Assembly (NCBI GenBank): GCA_009996515.1
Contig: JAACZV010000013.1
Coordinates: 1 to 64,000, forward strand
Length of the DNA stretch: 64,000 bases
Reading direction: 5' to 3'
Source: Comamonadaceae bacterium
Lineage (GTDB): Bacteria; Pseudomonadota; Gammaproteobacteria; Burkholderiales; Burkholderiaceae_C
Shown: positions 35,030 through 47,640 of the stretch, piece by piece
How the letters are laid out: each line of letters starts with the position of its first letter
Position numbering within the stretch: position 1 is the first letter of the stretch
Notes under the pieces: model-generated
What the model was told of the DNA's origin: nothing
What the model saw: only the letters and a program-made list of their open reading frames with translations
The model's database searches: none
Made by a program: the position numbers and the translations under genes

Positions 35030-38000
35030 GTGGCGGACTCCAAGGGCGGGTTGGGCGGTTTCCCCTGGGCCAGCGCCGCGGTGCTGGTGGCCTTCGTGGC
35101 CAGCACCCAGCTGGTGCCGCACGCCTTCGAGCCGCTGCGGCCGGCCGAGAAGGCGCGGGCCCAGGCGCCGCTGGACCCCGACCTCGACGTCAACGCCCGC
35201 CTGTGGGAAGACCCCTTCGCCGCGCTGCGCCGCTACGAGACCGAGCGCGCCGAGCGCTGCGAACGCGTGCGCAAGCAGGCCTCGCAGACGCTGGACATCG
35301 ACTGTCGCGACCGCGTCGCCGAGGTGCGCGACCCGCAGCGCATGCTGGCCAAGCTCGACCGCGACCACGACCAGCGCCTGGACGACACCCTCGTCGTCAT
35401 GGGCCTGCTGCCGGGCGCCGATTTCGTCGGCGCCGAGGAGGCGCGGCGGCGCCTGCGCTATGCGACGCTGGCCGGCCTGCTGGCGCAGGACTATGTGCCC
35501 GACAACGCCGAGCGGCTGAGCCTGCTGGAGTTCAACCTGCTGGAGGCCCAGCCCGCGGCCGATGCGCCGTCCGCGCCGCCCAAGGCCGGCGAGCCCGACA
35601 GGCAGGCGCGCGCCGCCCGGGCCAGGGACAGTTTCGTCGTGCCCTACGAGCTGCTGTCGGCGCGCGCCGAACACCGCCGCAAGCCCGATAGCGATGCCGA
35701 CGGCAGGGCCGACAAGCCGCGCCGCTACGGCCAGATCGCGCTGCTGTGGGTGGACGAGAACGCGCTGCCCAACCGCAAGCTGGATGCGCTGGCGCGGCTG
35801 ACCCAGCAGCTGATGGGTCGGGCGGCGCGCAACAGCGCCGCGCCGGGCGGCCTGGATAGCCAGCGCCTGCCCAGTCTGGCCGTCATCGGCCCGTCGTCCA
35901 CCGATGCGCTGCGGGCCGCGCTGATGGACCTGCGCTGCGCGGCCGACCGCAAGCATGCCGCCGTGGCGGCGCTGAGCCCGGCGGCGAGCGCGGCGGCGGC
36001 GCGCTGCAGCTCGGGCGTCGCCGGCGCGGCCGCCGGCCTGCCGCCCGACCTGCAGGAGGGCTATGAGCTGCTGGCGCGTGCCGAGTTCTACAACTCGGCC
36101 TCGACGGCGCCCAACAGCATGCTCAGCGAGCTCAGCGACCAGAAGCTGGAGTCCTTCGTCACCGACCAGTTCAACCGCATCACCGGCGCGAACCCGGTGC
36201 GGCCGGTGCAGATGCTGCGCACCATAGGCACCGATGCCGAGCTCATCAAGCGCCTCGTTGCCGAGCTGGGGCTGAGGCTGCCGCACGAGGGGCGGCGCAT
36301 CGTCATCGTGGCCGAGCGCGATTCGCTGTACGCGCAGTCCCTGGTCGGCGAGCTGCGCTACCGCCTGCCCGAGGGGCGGGCCCAGGGCCAGCCGTTCAAG
36401 ATCGAGGTCATCTACTTCTTCCGCGGCATCGACGGCGTGACGGCGCGCGAGACCAGCAGCACCGCGACGGCGAGCCCGCCGCCCAAGGCCGCGCCGCTGG
36501 AGTGGCCCGAGAGCCGCGACCAGCTCGACTACCTGCGCCGCCTGGGCGCCGAGCTCAAGCACAGCGAGGCCGACGCGAGCCGCCTGCCCATTGGCGCCAT
36601 CGGCATCTTCGCCAACGACGTGCACGACAAGCTGCTGGTGCTGCAGGCCCTGCACGAGGGTTTCTCCGACCGCATGTTCTTCACGACTGACATGGATGCG
36701 CGCTACCTGCATCCGCGCACCCAGGCCTTCACGCGCAACCTGGTCGTCGCCAGCAGCCTGCCGCTGGCCTTCTACCCGCCGCCGGCCGGCGCATCGGGCG
36801 TGGACCTGCAGGCCGGCACGCCGCCGCTGCGCGACATCTACCAGGTCAGCACCTATGCCGCGGCACGTCGCGCCGGCTGCCGCAGCGACGGCTGCAAGCG
36901 CGACGAGAAGCTGGCCCTGGAGCCGGTGCTGCAGAATCCCTCGGTCTACGAGGTGGGGCGCTCCAGCGCCGTGCCGCTGTCGGGCTATGCGCTGGAGGCA
37001 CGGCCCCTGCCGCCTGCGAGCGGGCGCAACGGCCTGGCGCTGCTGATGGTCGTCGTCATGGGCGGCGTGCTGCTGGCCTGGCCGTCGACGCCGTCGATAC
37101 GCCAGGCGCGCCGGGTCTTCCTGCGCGAGCCGACGCTGGACAACCAGCCGCAGATGGACATGACGGCCATCGTGCTCCTGGCCCTGCATGCCGGCCTGTT
37201 CGCCTATGTGCTGGCCAGCCTGATCGAGTTCCTGCTGCCCAGCCAGCTCGGCTTCGTGCACGCGCTGCTGCTGGCCAGCCTGGCGGCCTTCGGGGCGCTG
37301 CTGGCCGTGCTGCCGGCGCTGCTGCAGGCGCGGCGAGAGCAGCCCCCGCCGCCCGACCAGCCCGCGGGCGTCGACCGCCTGCACCTCGTTATCGTGCTGC
37401 TGGTGCTGGCCTTGTGGGTATGGCTGGCCTGGCCGGCCGGCGGCTGGGGGCGCAGCCTCGTCTGCGACAGCTGCGAGCCGGTGGCCTGGCTGGAGGGCGT
37501 CAGCGCCTGGCCCTCGCACCTCATCCATCTGCTCGCGCTGTTCGCCATCCTGTGGACGCTGGACTGGGCCTGGGCCGACACCCTGAGCCAGCAGCGCCGC
37601 GACTCGGACTGGCTGCGCCTGCCGCGGCCGGTGGCCAGGCCCGATGTGCGCAGCGACCTGCGCCGGCTCGTCAGCGGCTGGTTCGAGCATGTCAGCGTGC
37701 TGTTCTGGCGGCCCGGCGTGGGCTACAGCTGCGATTTCGACCAGCTCTGGCAGGAGTACGGCGAACGCGCCGAGGCCCGCCCGCGCGCGGCGCGCACGCT
37801 GCTCTGGTATGCGTTGACGATCTGCTGCGTGGGCCTGCTGTTCCTGTGCCTGTCCGAGGGGCAGATCCCCGAGGTGCCGGTGCGCGGCGACGAGCATCGC
37901 CAGATGGTGACGGCCACGCTCTACGCCATCCTGCTGCTGCTGCCGCTGCTGGTCGTCGCCGTGGCGGACTCGACGCTGCTGCTGGTGCGCTTCGTGCGCC

Positions 38001-38605
38001 ATCTCAATGCCGGGCGCAGCTTCTACCCCGAGGCCACCATCGAGATGTTCGCCAGGGCGCTGGGCGAGGAGCACAAGGGGCTGTGGGCGCAGCGCTTCTG
38101 CGCGCTGCCCGAGGACCGCAGCAAGGACGGCGGCGGCTTCGCCGTGCACACGCTGCTGGACGACTGGATCGACGTGCAGGTGGTGGCCCGCCGCAGCGCG
38201 CCGGTGGCGCGGCTGGTAATCGGCCCCTTCGTCGTGCTGGCCCTGCTGGTCGTCGCGCGCAGCCGGCTGTTCGACAACTGGTCGCTGACGCCGGCCATCG
38301 CCGTCGGCGTGTGTTTCTACGTCGCGGTGCTGATCGGCCTGACCCTGCTGCTCAAGCGCTCCGCCGAGACGACGCGCCGCCATGCGATCGACTCCATGCA
38401 GGCCGACCTGCGCTGGCTGGCCGGCAGCGGCAAGCCGTTGTCCGATCTCGTGGAGCCCTACAAGCGGCTGATCGCCTCGGTGGAGGCGGAGCAGCGCGGC
38501 GCCTTTGCCCCGTTCTTCGACCAGCCGCTGCTCAAGGCCATGCTGGTGCCGCTGGGCGGCGCCGGCGGCACGCAGCTGTTCGACTACCTGCTGCTGGGGC
38601 GCTGA
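35030..38605 (+). CDS. very large membrane protein with periplasmic-binding-protein-like region, unknown function
   Basis: 1191 aa from a GTG at 35030 with GGGAGG upstream; the ATG at 35008 is out of frame. One membrane segment near residues 12-30 leads to about 630 residues expected in the periplasm. Within it, strand-turn-helix units (LPSLAVIGPSSTDALRAAL ~280, RRIVIVAERDSLYAQSL ~420, VIYFFRGIDGV ~458, IGAIGIFANDVHDKLLVL ~520, RMFFTTDMDARYL ~547, NLVVASSLPLAF ~570) resemble a type I periplasmic binding (LivK/ANF receptor) fold. About nine membrane segments follow (668-1120) with two sizeable soluble loops. No kinase, cyclase, HTH, ATPase or peptidase motif is seen. It stands alone. The fold call is inference. 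Confidence 0.8.
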   Translation: MADSKGGLGGFPWASAAVLVAFVASTQLVPHAFEPLRPAEKARAQAPLDPDLDVNARLWEDPFAALRRYETERAERCERVRKQASQTLDIDCRDRVAEVRDPQRMLAKLDRDHDQRLDDTLVVMGLLPGADFVGAEEARRRLRYATLAGLLAQDYVPDNAERLSLLEFNLLEAQPAADAPSAPPKAGEPDRQARAARARDSFVVPYELLSARAEHRRKPDSDADGRADKPRRYGQIALLWVDENALPNRKLDALARLTQQLMGRAARNSAAPGGLDSQRLPSLAVIGPSSTDALRAALMDLRCAADRKHAAVAALSPAASAAAARCSSGVAGAAAGLPPDLQEGYELLARAEFYNSASTAPNSMLSELSDQKLESFVTDQFNRITGANPVRPVQMLRTIGTDAELIKRLVAELGLRLPHEGRRIVIVAERDSLYAQSLVGELRYRLPEGRAQGQPFKIEVIYFFRGIDGVTARETSSTATASPPPKAAPLEWPESRDQLDYLRRLGAELKHSEADASRLPIGAIGIFANDVHDKLLVLQALHEGFSDRMFFTTDMDARYLHPRTQAFTRNLVVASSLPLAFYPPPAGASGVDLQAGTPPLRDIYQVSTYAAARRAGCRSDGCKRDEKLALEPVLQNPSVYEVGRSSAVPLSGYALEARPLPPASGRNGLALLMVVVMGGVLLAWPSTPSIRQARRVFLREPTLDNQPQMDMTAIVLLALHAGLFAYVLASLIEFLLPSQLGFVHALLLASLAAFGALLAVLPALLQARREQPPPPDQPAGVDRLHLVIVLLVLALWVWLAWPAGGWGRSLVCDSCEPVAWLEGVSAWPSHLIHLLALFAILWTLDWAWADTLSQQRRDSDWLRLPRPVARPDVRSDLRRLVSGWFEHVSVLFWRPGVGYSCDFDQLWQEYGERAEARPRAARTLLWYALTICCVGLLFLCLSEGQIPEVPVRGDEHRQMVTATLYAILLLLPLLVVAVADSTLLLVRFVRHLNAGRSFYPEATIEMFARALGEEHKGLWAQRFCALPEDRSKDGGGFAVHTLLDDWIDVQVVARRSAPVARLVIGPFVVLALLVVARSRLFDNWSLTPAIAVGVCFYVAVLIGLTLLLKRSAETTRRHAIDSMQADLRWLAGSGKPLSDLVEPYKRLIASVEAEQRGAFAPFFDQPLLKAMLVPLGGAGGTQLFDYLLLGR

Positions 38606-39099
38606 AGCGCCGCGATGGCCGTGGCCAGGCGAGTGGCGTCGCCGCCGGCGATGTCCACCCAGCCCAGGCCATGGCCGGCGAGGGCGGCGCGCAGCCGCGC
38701 GTCGAAGGCCGCGCGCACGCCGGGGCCGTCGCGCATGAAGCCGTCGGCCTCCCAGGGCAGGTCGGGGGCGCACAGCAGCGTCAGGTCGCAGCGGCGCTGG
38801 AAGGCCAGGGCACCGGCCGTCAACGCGGGGTCGCCGAAGTAGTGCTCGCTGCACAGGGCCGTGATCAGCGGCGTCGTGTCGCAGATCACCAACTCATGCT
38901 CGCGGGCGGCGGCCTCGATGCGGGCGGCCTGCTCGGCGGCGATGTGGGCCTGCTCGTGCTGCTGCGGCGTGCGGCCCTGCGCGGCGCACCATTCGCGCAG
39001 GTACTCGCGGACGAGGCCGGCCTGGAAGTGGGCCGCCAGTGCCTCGGCCAGCGTGGACTTGCCGGTGCATTCCGCGCCCAGCAGCGCGACGAGCTTCAT
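38584..39099 (-). CDS. NadR-type ribosylnicotinamide kinase / AAA P-loop ATPase
   Basis: 171 aa. Walker A is G-A-E-C-T-G-K-S-T at residues 8-16. ICDTTPLITALCSEHYFG and CDLTLLCAPDLPWEADGFMRDGP match the kinase domain of NadR. Only the kinase is present; the NMN adenylyltransferase and repressor HTH domains of E. coli NadR are absent. It would phosphorylate nicotinamide riboside imported by the adjacent PnuC. Overlaps pnuC by 4 bases. The 3' end overlaps the end of the convergent large membrane-protein gene by 22 bases. Confidence 0.9.
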   Translation of the reverse strand: MKLVALLGAECTGKSTLAEALAAHFQAGLVREYLREWCAAQGRTPQQHEQAHIAAEQAARIEAAAREHELVICDTTPLITALCSEHYFGDPALTAGALAFQRRCDLTLLCAPDLPWEADGFMRDGPGVRAAFDARLRAALAGHGLGWVDIAGGDATRLATAIAALQRPSSR

Positions 39100-39707
39100 G
39101 CCTGCCGCCATGCGCGCCAGCCCATCACGCTCATGGGGATGAAGCCGGCGTAGAGCAGCACCGTCAGCCAGTAGCCCTTGAGCCCGAACAGCACGACGCT
39201 GGCCGCGTTGACGACGATCCAGGTCGGCCAGTTCTCCTCGTACTTGCGCGCCAGCAGCCATTGGCCCAGCAGGCTGGCCACGGTGGGAAAGGCGTCCCAG
39301 TAGGGCAGGGGGCTGTCGGTGGCCTTGGCCAGGAACAGGCCCAGCAGCGGCCAGGCGGCCAGCGTCAGCAGCACGGGCCTGACGAGGCCCTGCAGGCCCA
39401 GGCGCCGCACGGTCAGCACCTCGCCCTCGCGCGTGCGGCCAAAGCGCCACTGCCACCAGCCCCACAGCGCCAGCGCGGCGAACACCAGCTGCAGCGCCGC
39501 CTCGCCGTAGAGGCGGCCGTCCCAGAACAGGGCGAAGTACATCAGCGAGCTGAGCAGCGCCAGCGGCCAGGCCAGCAGGTTCACCCGCATGTTGCAGACG
39601 ACCATCCAGACGGCCAGCACGAAGGCGACCAGCTCCAGCCAGGAGATGGGGCTGCCGAAGGCGGTGAAGGCCGGCGCCAGCAGCGCCGCCCAGGCGGATG
39701 CGAGCAT
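39096..39707 (-). CDS. pnuC: nicotinamide riboside/mononucleotide transporter PnuC
   Basis: 203 aa with about seven membrane segments. Conserved PnuC elements are MRVNLLAWPLALLSSLMYFALFWDGRLYGEAALQLVF, seen in parts, WGWWQWRFG, and TVASLLGQWLLARKYEENWPTW followed by VNAASVVLFGLKG. It imports nicotinamide riboside for NAD salvage, with trapping by the kinase encoded next. Its start shares one base with the ftsB stop (TGATG). Confidence 0.93.
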   Translation of the reverse strand: MLASAWAALLAPAFTAFGSPISWLELVAFVLAVWMVVCNMRVNLLAWPLALLSSLMYFALFWDGRLYGEAALQLVFAALALWGWWQWRFGRTREGEVLTVRRLGLQGLVRPVLLTLAAWPLLGLFLAKATDSPLPYWDAFPTVASLLGQWLLARKYEENWPTWIVVNAASVVLFGLKGYWLTVLLYAGFIPMSVMGWRAWRQA

Positions 39708-40003
39708 CAGCGCGCGCCCGACGCCGTCGGCGCGGCTGCCGCAACGGGCACGAAGACCTCGTCGGCCTTGATCATGCCCAGCTCGAAACGGGCCTTCTCT
39801 TCCACCATCTCCAGGCCTTCACGCAGGTCGCGCAGCTCCGCCTGCAGCTGCGCATTGCGGGCACGGGCCTCGTCGTTGTCGGCCCGCGCCGCGGCCACCT
39901 CCTCCCGGAGGTGGGCCACATAGGGAATGCTGCCCCGGCCCACCCAGAGCTGGGCCTGGATGGCGATCAGGAAGATCGCCAGGACAGCGGCAAGCACTTT
40001 CAT
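39707..40003 (-). CDS. ftsB: cell division protein FtsB
   Basis: 98 aa bitopic protein: one N-terminal membrane helix (VLAAVLAIFLIAIQAQLWVG) followed by a coiled coil (HLREEVAAARADNDEARARNAQLQAELRDL, in parts) and ARFELGMIKADEVFV, typical of FtsB/DivIC. It bridges FtsL and FtsQ in the divisome. The position downstream of eno is standard in beta- and gammaproteobacteria. Confidence 0.95.
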   Translation of the reverse strand: MKVLAAVLAIFLIAIQAQLWVGRGSIPYVAHLREEVAAARADNDEARARNAQLQAELRDLREGLEMVEEKARFELGMIKADEVFVPVAAAAPTASGAR

Positions 40004-40031
40004 GTCAAGGCGCCGACGACTGCCCACCATG

Positions 40032-40120
40032 CGGGCCGAGCGCCGGGCCGCTCCCAAGCCGGCCCGCACTGGCGATGTGCTTGCGGCTCGATGCCGCAAG
40101 CATCGCCGTCCCCTCGGGGG
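40032..40120. repeat. dispersed palindromic intergenic repeat, copy C
   Basis: An 89-bp copy almost identical to 22077-22164, same orientation. It has CGGGCCGAGCGCCGGGCCG, AAGCCGGCCC, the GGCGATGTGCTTGCGGC / GCCGCAAGCATCGCC hairpin, and CGTCCCCTCGGGGG. It lies between ftsB and eno on the minus strand. Confidence 0.92.
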
Positions 40121-40131
40121 CTGAGGCCGGA

Positions 40132-40191
40132 CATGGCCAGTCGATTGGACTGGCCATGCCTACCGAAGCGCTGCGGCACACGCCGCAGCGC
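40132..40191. repeat. two perfect hairpins next to repeat copy C
   Basis: CATGGCCAGTC / GACTGGCCATG (40132-40142 and 40148-40158, 5-nt loop) and GCGCTGCGGC / GCCGCAGCGC (40168-40177 and 40182-40191, 4-nt loop) are perfect 11- and 10-bp stems. With repeat copy C they fill the eno-ftsB gap. Neither has a T tail. Confidence 0.9.
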
Positions 40192-40252
40192 GGTCCCAGA
40201 CCAGACTCGCCCGCGTTCAGCAGGGCGAGGGTGGGCGAGGGGCTTTGTCACT

Positions 40253-41539
<1,287 letters not shown>

Positions 41540-41552
41540 TCAGGGTCTCCAG

Positions 41553-41597
41553 GAAAAAAGAAAAACGGGCGGCGCACAGTGTGCCAAGCCGCCGTTA
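41553..41597 (-). terminator. terminator between kdsA and eno
   Basis: On the minus strand AACGGCGGC...GCCGCCCGTT forms a stem around an inner CACACTGTG dyad, then TTTCTTTTTT. It ends about 12 bases before the eno start. It may attenuate or end the pyrG-kdsA transcript, so eno should also have its own promoter or depend on readthrough. Confidence 0.75.
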
Positions 41598-41643
41598 CCG
41601 TGTCACAACTTCAGCCGCCCTCGCGGCGGGTGACGGCTTCGCC

Positions 41644-42500
41644 TTAGCAGGAGAAATCATTCTCGAGAAGCGGCTGCTGCTTGACGACGCGGTCCAGCGC
41701 CACGAGCTGTTCCAGCAGCGTCTTCATGTGCTTGAGCGGCACGGCGTTGGGGCCGTCGCTGAAGGCCTCGGCCGGGTTGGGGTGGGTCTCCATGAAGAGG
41801 CCCGCCACGCCCACGCCCACGCCCGCGCGGGCCAGCACCGGCACCATCTCGCGGGCACCGCCGCTGGTGGTGCCCTGGCCGCCGGGCTTCTGCACCGAGT
41901 GGGTCACGTCGAACACCACCGGGGCGCCCGAGTTGCGCATCTCGGCCAGGCTGGTCATGTCGGCCACGAGGTTGTTGTAGCCGAAGCTGACGCCGCGCTC
42001 GCAGGCCAGGAAACGGTCTTCCGACAGGCCGACCTCGGCCGCAGCCGCGCGGGCCTTGTCGATGACGTTCTTCATGTCCCAGGGCGCCAGGAACTGGCCC
42101 TTCTTGATGTTCACCGGCTTGCCGCTTTGCGCGACGGCGCGGATGAAGTCGGTCTGGCGGCACAGGAAGGCCGGCGTCTGCAGCACGTCCACGACGCTGG
42201 CGACCTCCGCCACCTGGCCGCTGTCATGCACGTCGGTCAGGACGGGCAGGCCGGTCTGGCGGCGCACTTCGTCCAGGATCTTCAGGCCCGCCTCCATGCC
42301 GACGCCGCGCTTGGACGTGCCGGAGGAGCGGTTGGCCTTGTCGAAGGAGCCCTTGTAGATGAGCGGGATGCCGAGGGCGCCGCAGGCTTCCTTCAGCAGG
42401 CCGGCGACGTCGAGCGACATCTGCAGGCTCTCGATCGAGCAGGTGCCGGCGATCAGGAAGAAGGGGCGGTCGAGGCCGACCTGGTAGCCGCAGAGTTCCA

Positions 42501-42501
<1 letters not shown>
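41644..42501 (-). CDS. kdsA: 3-deoxy-8-phosphooctulonate synthase (KDO-8-P synthase)
   Basis: 285 aa. It condenses arabinose 5-phosphate with phosphoenolpyruvate for lipopolysaccharide core synthesis. Conserved parts are [58 protein letters not shown] and [11 protein letters not shown]. The metal-ligand Cys found in some KdsA enzymes would be in GTCSIES (C21). Its ATG overlaps the pyrG TGA (TGATG). Confidence 0.97.
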
Positions 42502-44984
<2,483 letters not shown>

Positions 44985-44988
<4 letters not shown>

Positions 44989-47546
44989 GCCTTGGCCAGC
45001 GCCTTCAGCTGGTACAGCGCCTGCAGCGCCTCGCGCGGCGACAGCGCATCGGGGTCCACGCGCTCCAGGGCCTGCAGCAGCTCGCTGGGCTCGGGCGCGG
45101 GCGGCGGCGCGGGCGGGGCGGCGAACAGGTCGAACTGCTCGTCGGCCGCCCTGGAGCGGGCCTCCAGCGCCTCCAGCGTCGCGCGCGCCTGGCGCACCAG
45201 GCTGGCGGGCATGCCGGCCAGCCGGGCCACCTGCACGCCATAGCTGCGGCTGGCCGGGCCGGCCTGCAGCTCGTGCAGGAAGACGATGTCCTCGCCGCTC
45301 TCGACGGCCGAGACATGCCAGTTCTGCGCCATCGGGTGCTTGGCCGGGAACTCGGTCAGCTCGAAGTAGTGGGTGGCGAACAGCGTGAACGCGCGCGTCT
45401 TGTCGTGCAGGTGGCTGGCGATGGCCGAGGCCAGCGCCAGGCCGTCGAAGGTGGACGTGCCGCGCCCGATCTCGTCCATCAGCACCAGCGACTGGTCGGT
45501 GGCCGCATGCAGGATGGCCGCGCCCTCGGTCATCTCCAGCATGAAGGTGGACTGCGCGTTGGCCAGGTCGTCGGCCGCGCCGATGCGGGTGTGGATGGCG
45601 TCCATGGGCCCGAGGCGGCAGCTGGTCGCCGGCACGTAGCTGCCGATGGCGGCCAGCAGCGCGATCAGCGCCACCTGGCGCATGAAGGTGCTCTTGCCGC
45701 CCATGTTGGGGCCGGTGATGACCAGCATGCGGGTGCGGGCGTCCAGCCGGCAGTCGTTGGGCATGAACTCCGCGCCGCCGGTCTCGGCCAGGCGGGCCTG
45801 CACCACCGGGTGGCGGCCCGCCACGATCTCCAGGCAGGGCTGGGACACGAACTCCGGCCGGCACCAGCCCAGCGTGGTGGCGCGCTCGGCCAGTGCGGCC
45901 AGCGCATCCAGGCCGGCCAGCGCGCGACCCAGGGCCGTCAGCGGCTGTAGCCGCGTGATCAGCGCGTCGATGACCTGCTCGTACAGCAGCTTCTCGCGCG
46001 CCAGCGCGCGCTCGTTTGCCGACAAGGCCTTGTCCTCGAAGGCCTTCAGCTCGGGCGTGATGTAGCGCTCGGCGTTCTTCAGCGTCTGGCGGCGCTGGTA
46101 GTCCATGGGCACCTTGTCGACCTGGCCCTGCGTGACCTCGATGTAGAAGCCATGCACACGGTTGAACTGCACGCGCAGGTTGGCGATGCCGGTGCGGGCG
46201 CGCTCGCGCGTCTCCAGGTCCAGCAGGAAGCCGTCGCAGTTCTGCTGGATGCCGCGCAGCTCGTCCAGGTCGGCATCGAAGCCGTCGGCGATGACGCCGC
46301 CGTCGCGCGGCAGCAGGGCCGGCTCCGCGGCGATGGCACGCTCCAGCAGCTCCAGCACGTCGTCCGGCAGGGCCAGGGCGGCATCGCGCAACGCGGCCGG
46401 CGTGGCCGCGCGCAACGCGGGCAGGGCCTGCAGCGTCGCGCGCAGGCCGGTCAGCTCGCGCGGGCGCACCTGGCGCAGCGCGATGCGGGCGGCGATGCGC
46501 TCCACGTCGCTGACCGACTTCAGCGCCTCGCGCAGCGGCTCGTAGCCCTGGGCCTGCAGCGCCGCGATGGCGTCATGGCGCGCGACCGCCTCGGCGCGGT
46601 CGCGCCGCGGGTGCAGCAGCCACTGGCGCAGCATGCGGCTGCCCATGCCGGTCTTGCAGCTGTCCAGCAGCGAGAACAGCGTGGGCGAGGACTCGCCGCG
46701 CAGCGTCTGCACCAGCTCCAGGTTGCGCTGCGTGGCCGGTGGCAGGTCCATCAGCTCGCTGGCGCGCTGCACGCGCAAGGACCTCACATGGGCCAGCGCC
46801 CGGCCCTGGGTGTGCTCGGCAAAGGCCAGCAGCGCGCTGGCGGCCGCATGGGCCAGCGTCAGCTCCTGGGCGTTGAAACCCTGCAGGCTGGCCACACCCA
46901 GCTGCTCGCACAGCTTGCGCTGGCCCAGGGCGCCGTCGAACTGCCAGCCGGGCCGGTTGGTGACCGGGAAGCGCGCGCGCATGACGGCCGCCGGCTGGGC
47001 CTCGCGATTGACCAGCACCTCCGCCGGCATCAGCCGCGCCAGCCAGCCCGGCAGCTCAGTGTCGCTGCACTCGGCCAGGACGATCTCGCCCTGCGTCAGC
47101 GACAGCCAGGCCAGTCCATGCCTGCGGCCCTGGCCGCTGACGCTGAGCAGCACCGCGTCCTGCTTGTCGGCCAGCAACTCGGTGTCGGTGATGGTGCCGG
47201 GCGTGACGACGCGCACCACCTTGCGCTCCACCGGCCCTTTGCCGGCGCCCACCTCGCCGACCTGCTCGGCGATGGCCACCGCCTCGCCCAGCTTGATGAG
47301 CTTGGCCAGATAGCTCTCCAGCGCATGCACGGGCACGCCGGCCATGACGACCGGCTGGCCGGCGCTCTGGCCGCGTGTGGTGATCGTGATGTCCAGCAAC
47401 GCATGGCATTTGCGCGCATCGTCGTAGAAGACCTCGTAGAAGTCCCCCATGCGGTACAGCAGCAGCGTGTCCGGAAAGTCCGCCTTCAGGCCGAGATACT
47501 GGGCCATCATGGGCGTGTGTGCGCTGAAGTCGGCAGGCTGGCTCAT
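44985..47546 (-). CDS. mutS: DNA mismatch repair protein MutS
   Basis: 853 aa, the same length as E. coli MutS. The mismatch-binding N-terminal domain has the Phe-x-Glu motif in [14 protein letters not shown]. The ATPase domain has Walker [10 protein letters not shown] (about 613-621), [13 protein letters not shown] (Walker B/signature) and [12 protein letters not shown]. It binds mismatches and recruits MutL, which is not in the window. Confidence 0.98.
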
Positions 47547-47571
47547 CGATGTTTTCTAGGAACAGCAAAGC

Positions 47572-47592
47572 CCTCGGCGGAGGGCTTGAGAA
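47572..47592. other. hairpin between divergent mutS and exported-protein genes
   Basis: AAGCCCTC GGCG GAGGGCTT is a perfect 8-bp stem with a 4-nt loop and no T tail. It lies upstream of both genes, so it is not a terminator for either. It could be an operator or leader structure. Confidence 0.5.
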
Positions 47593-47640
47593 GGCGTGGC
47601 AGTTTAAAGGGCGGCCGCCGGCCTCCCCGGGGAGCGCGAG

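Noticed and set aside
35008-35030. ATG start for the large membrane protein
   Set aside because: The ATG at 35008 is 22 bases before the GTG and out of frame, so it cannot start the protein.
35006-38854. 1282-codon minus-strand open frame
   Set aside because: Antisense to the large membrane-protein gene. The plus-strand frame has membrane helices, a good ribosome binding site and sensible composition; the minus one is Gln/Arg/His-rich and featureless.
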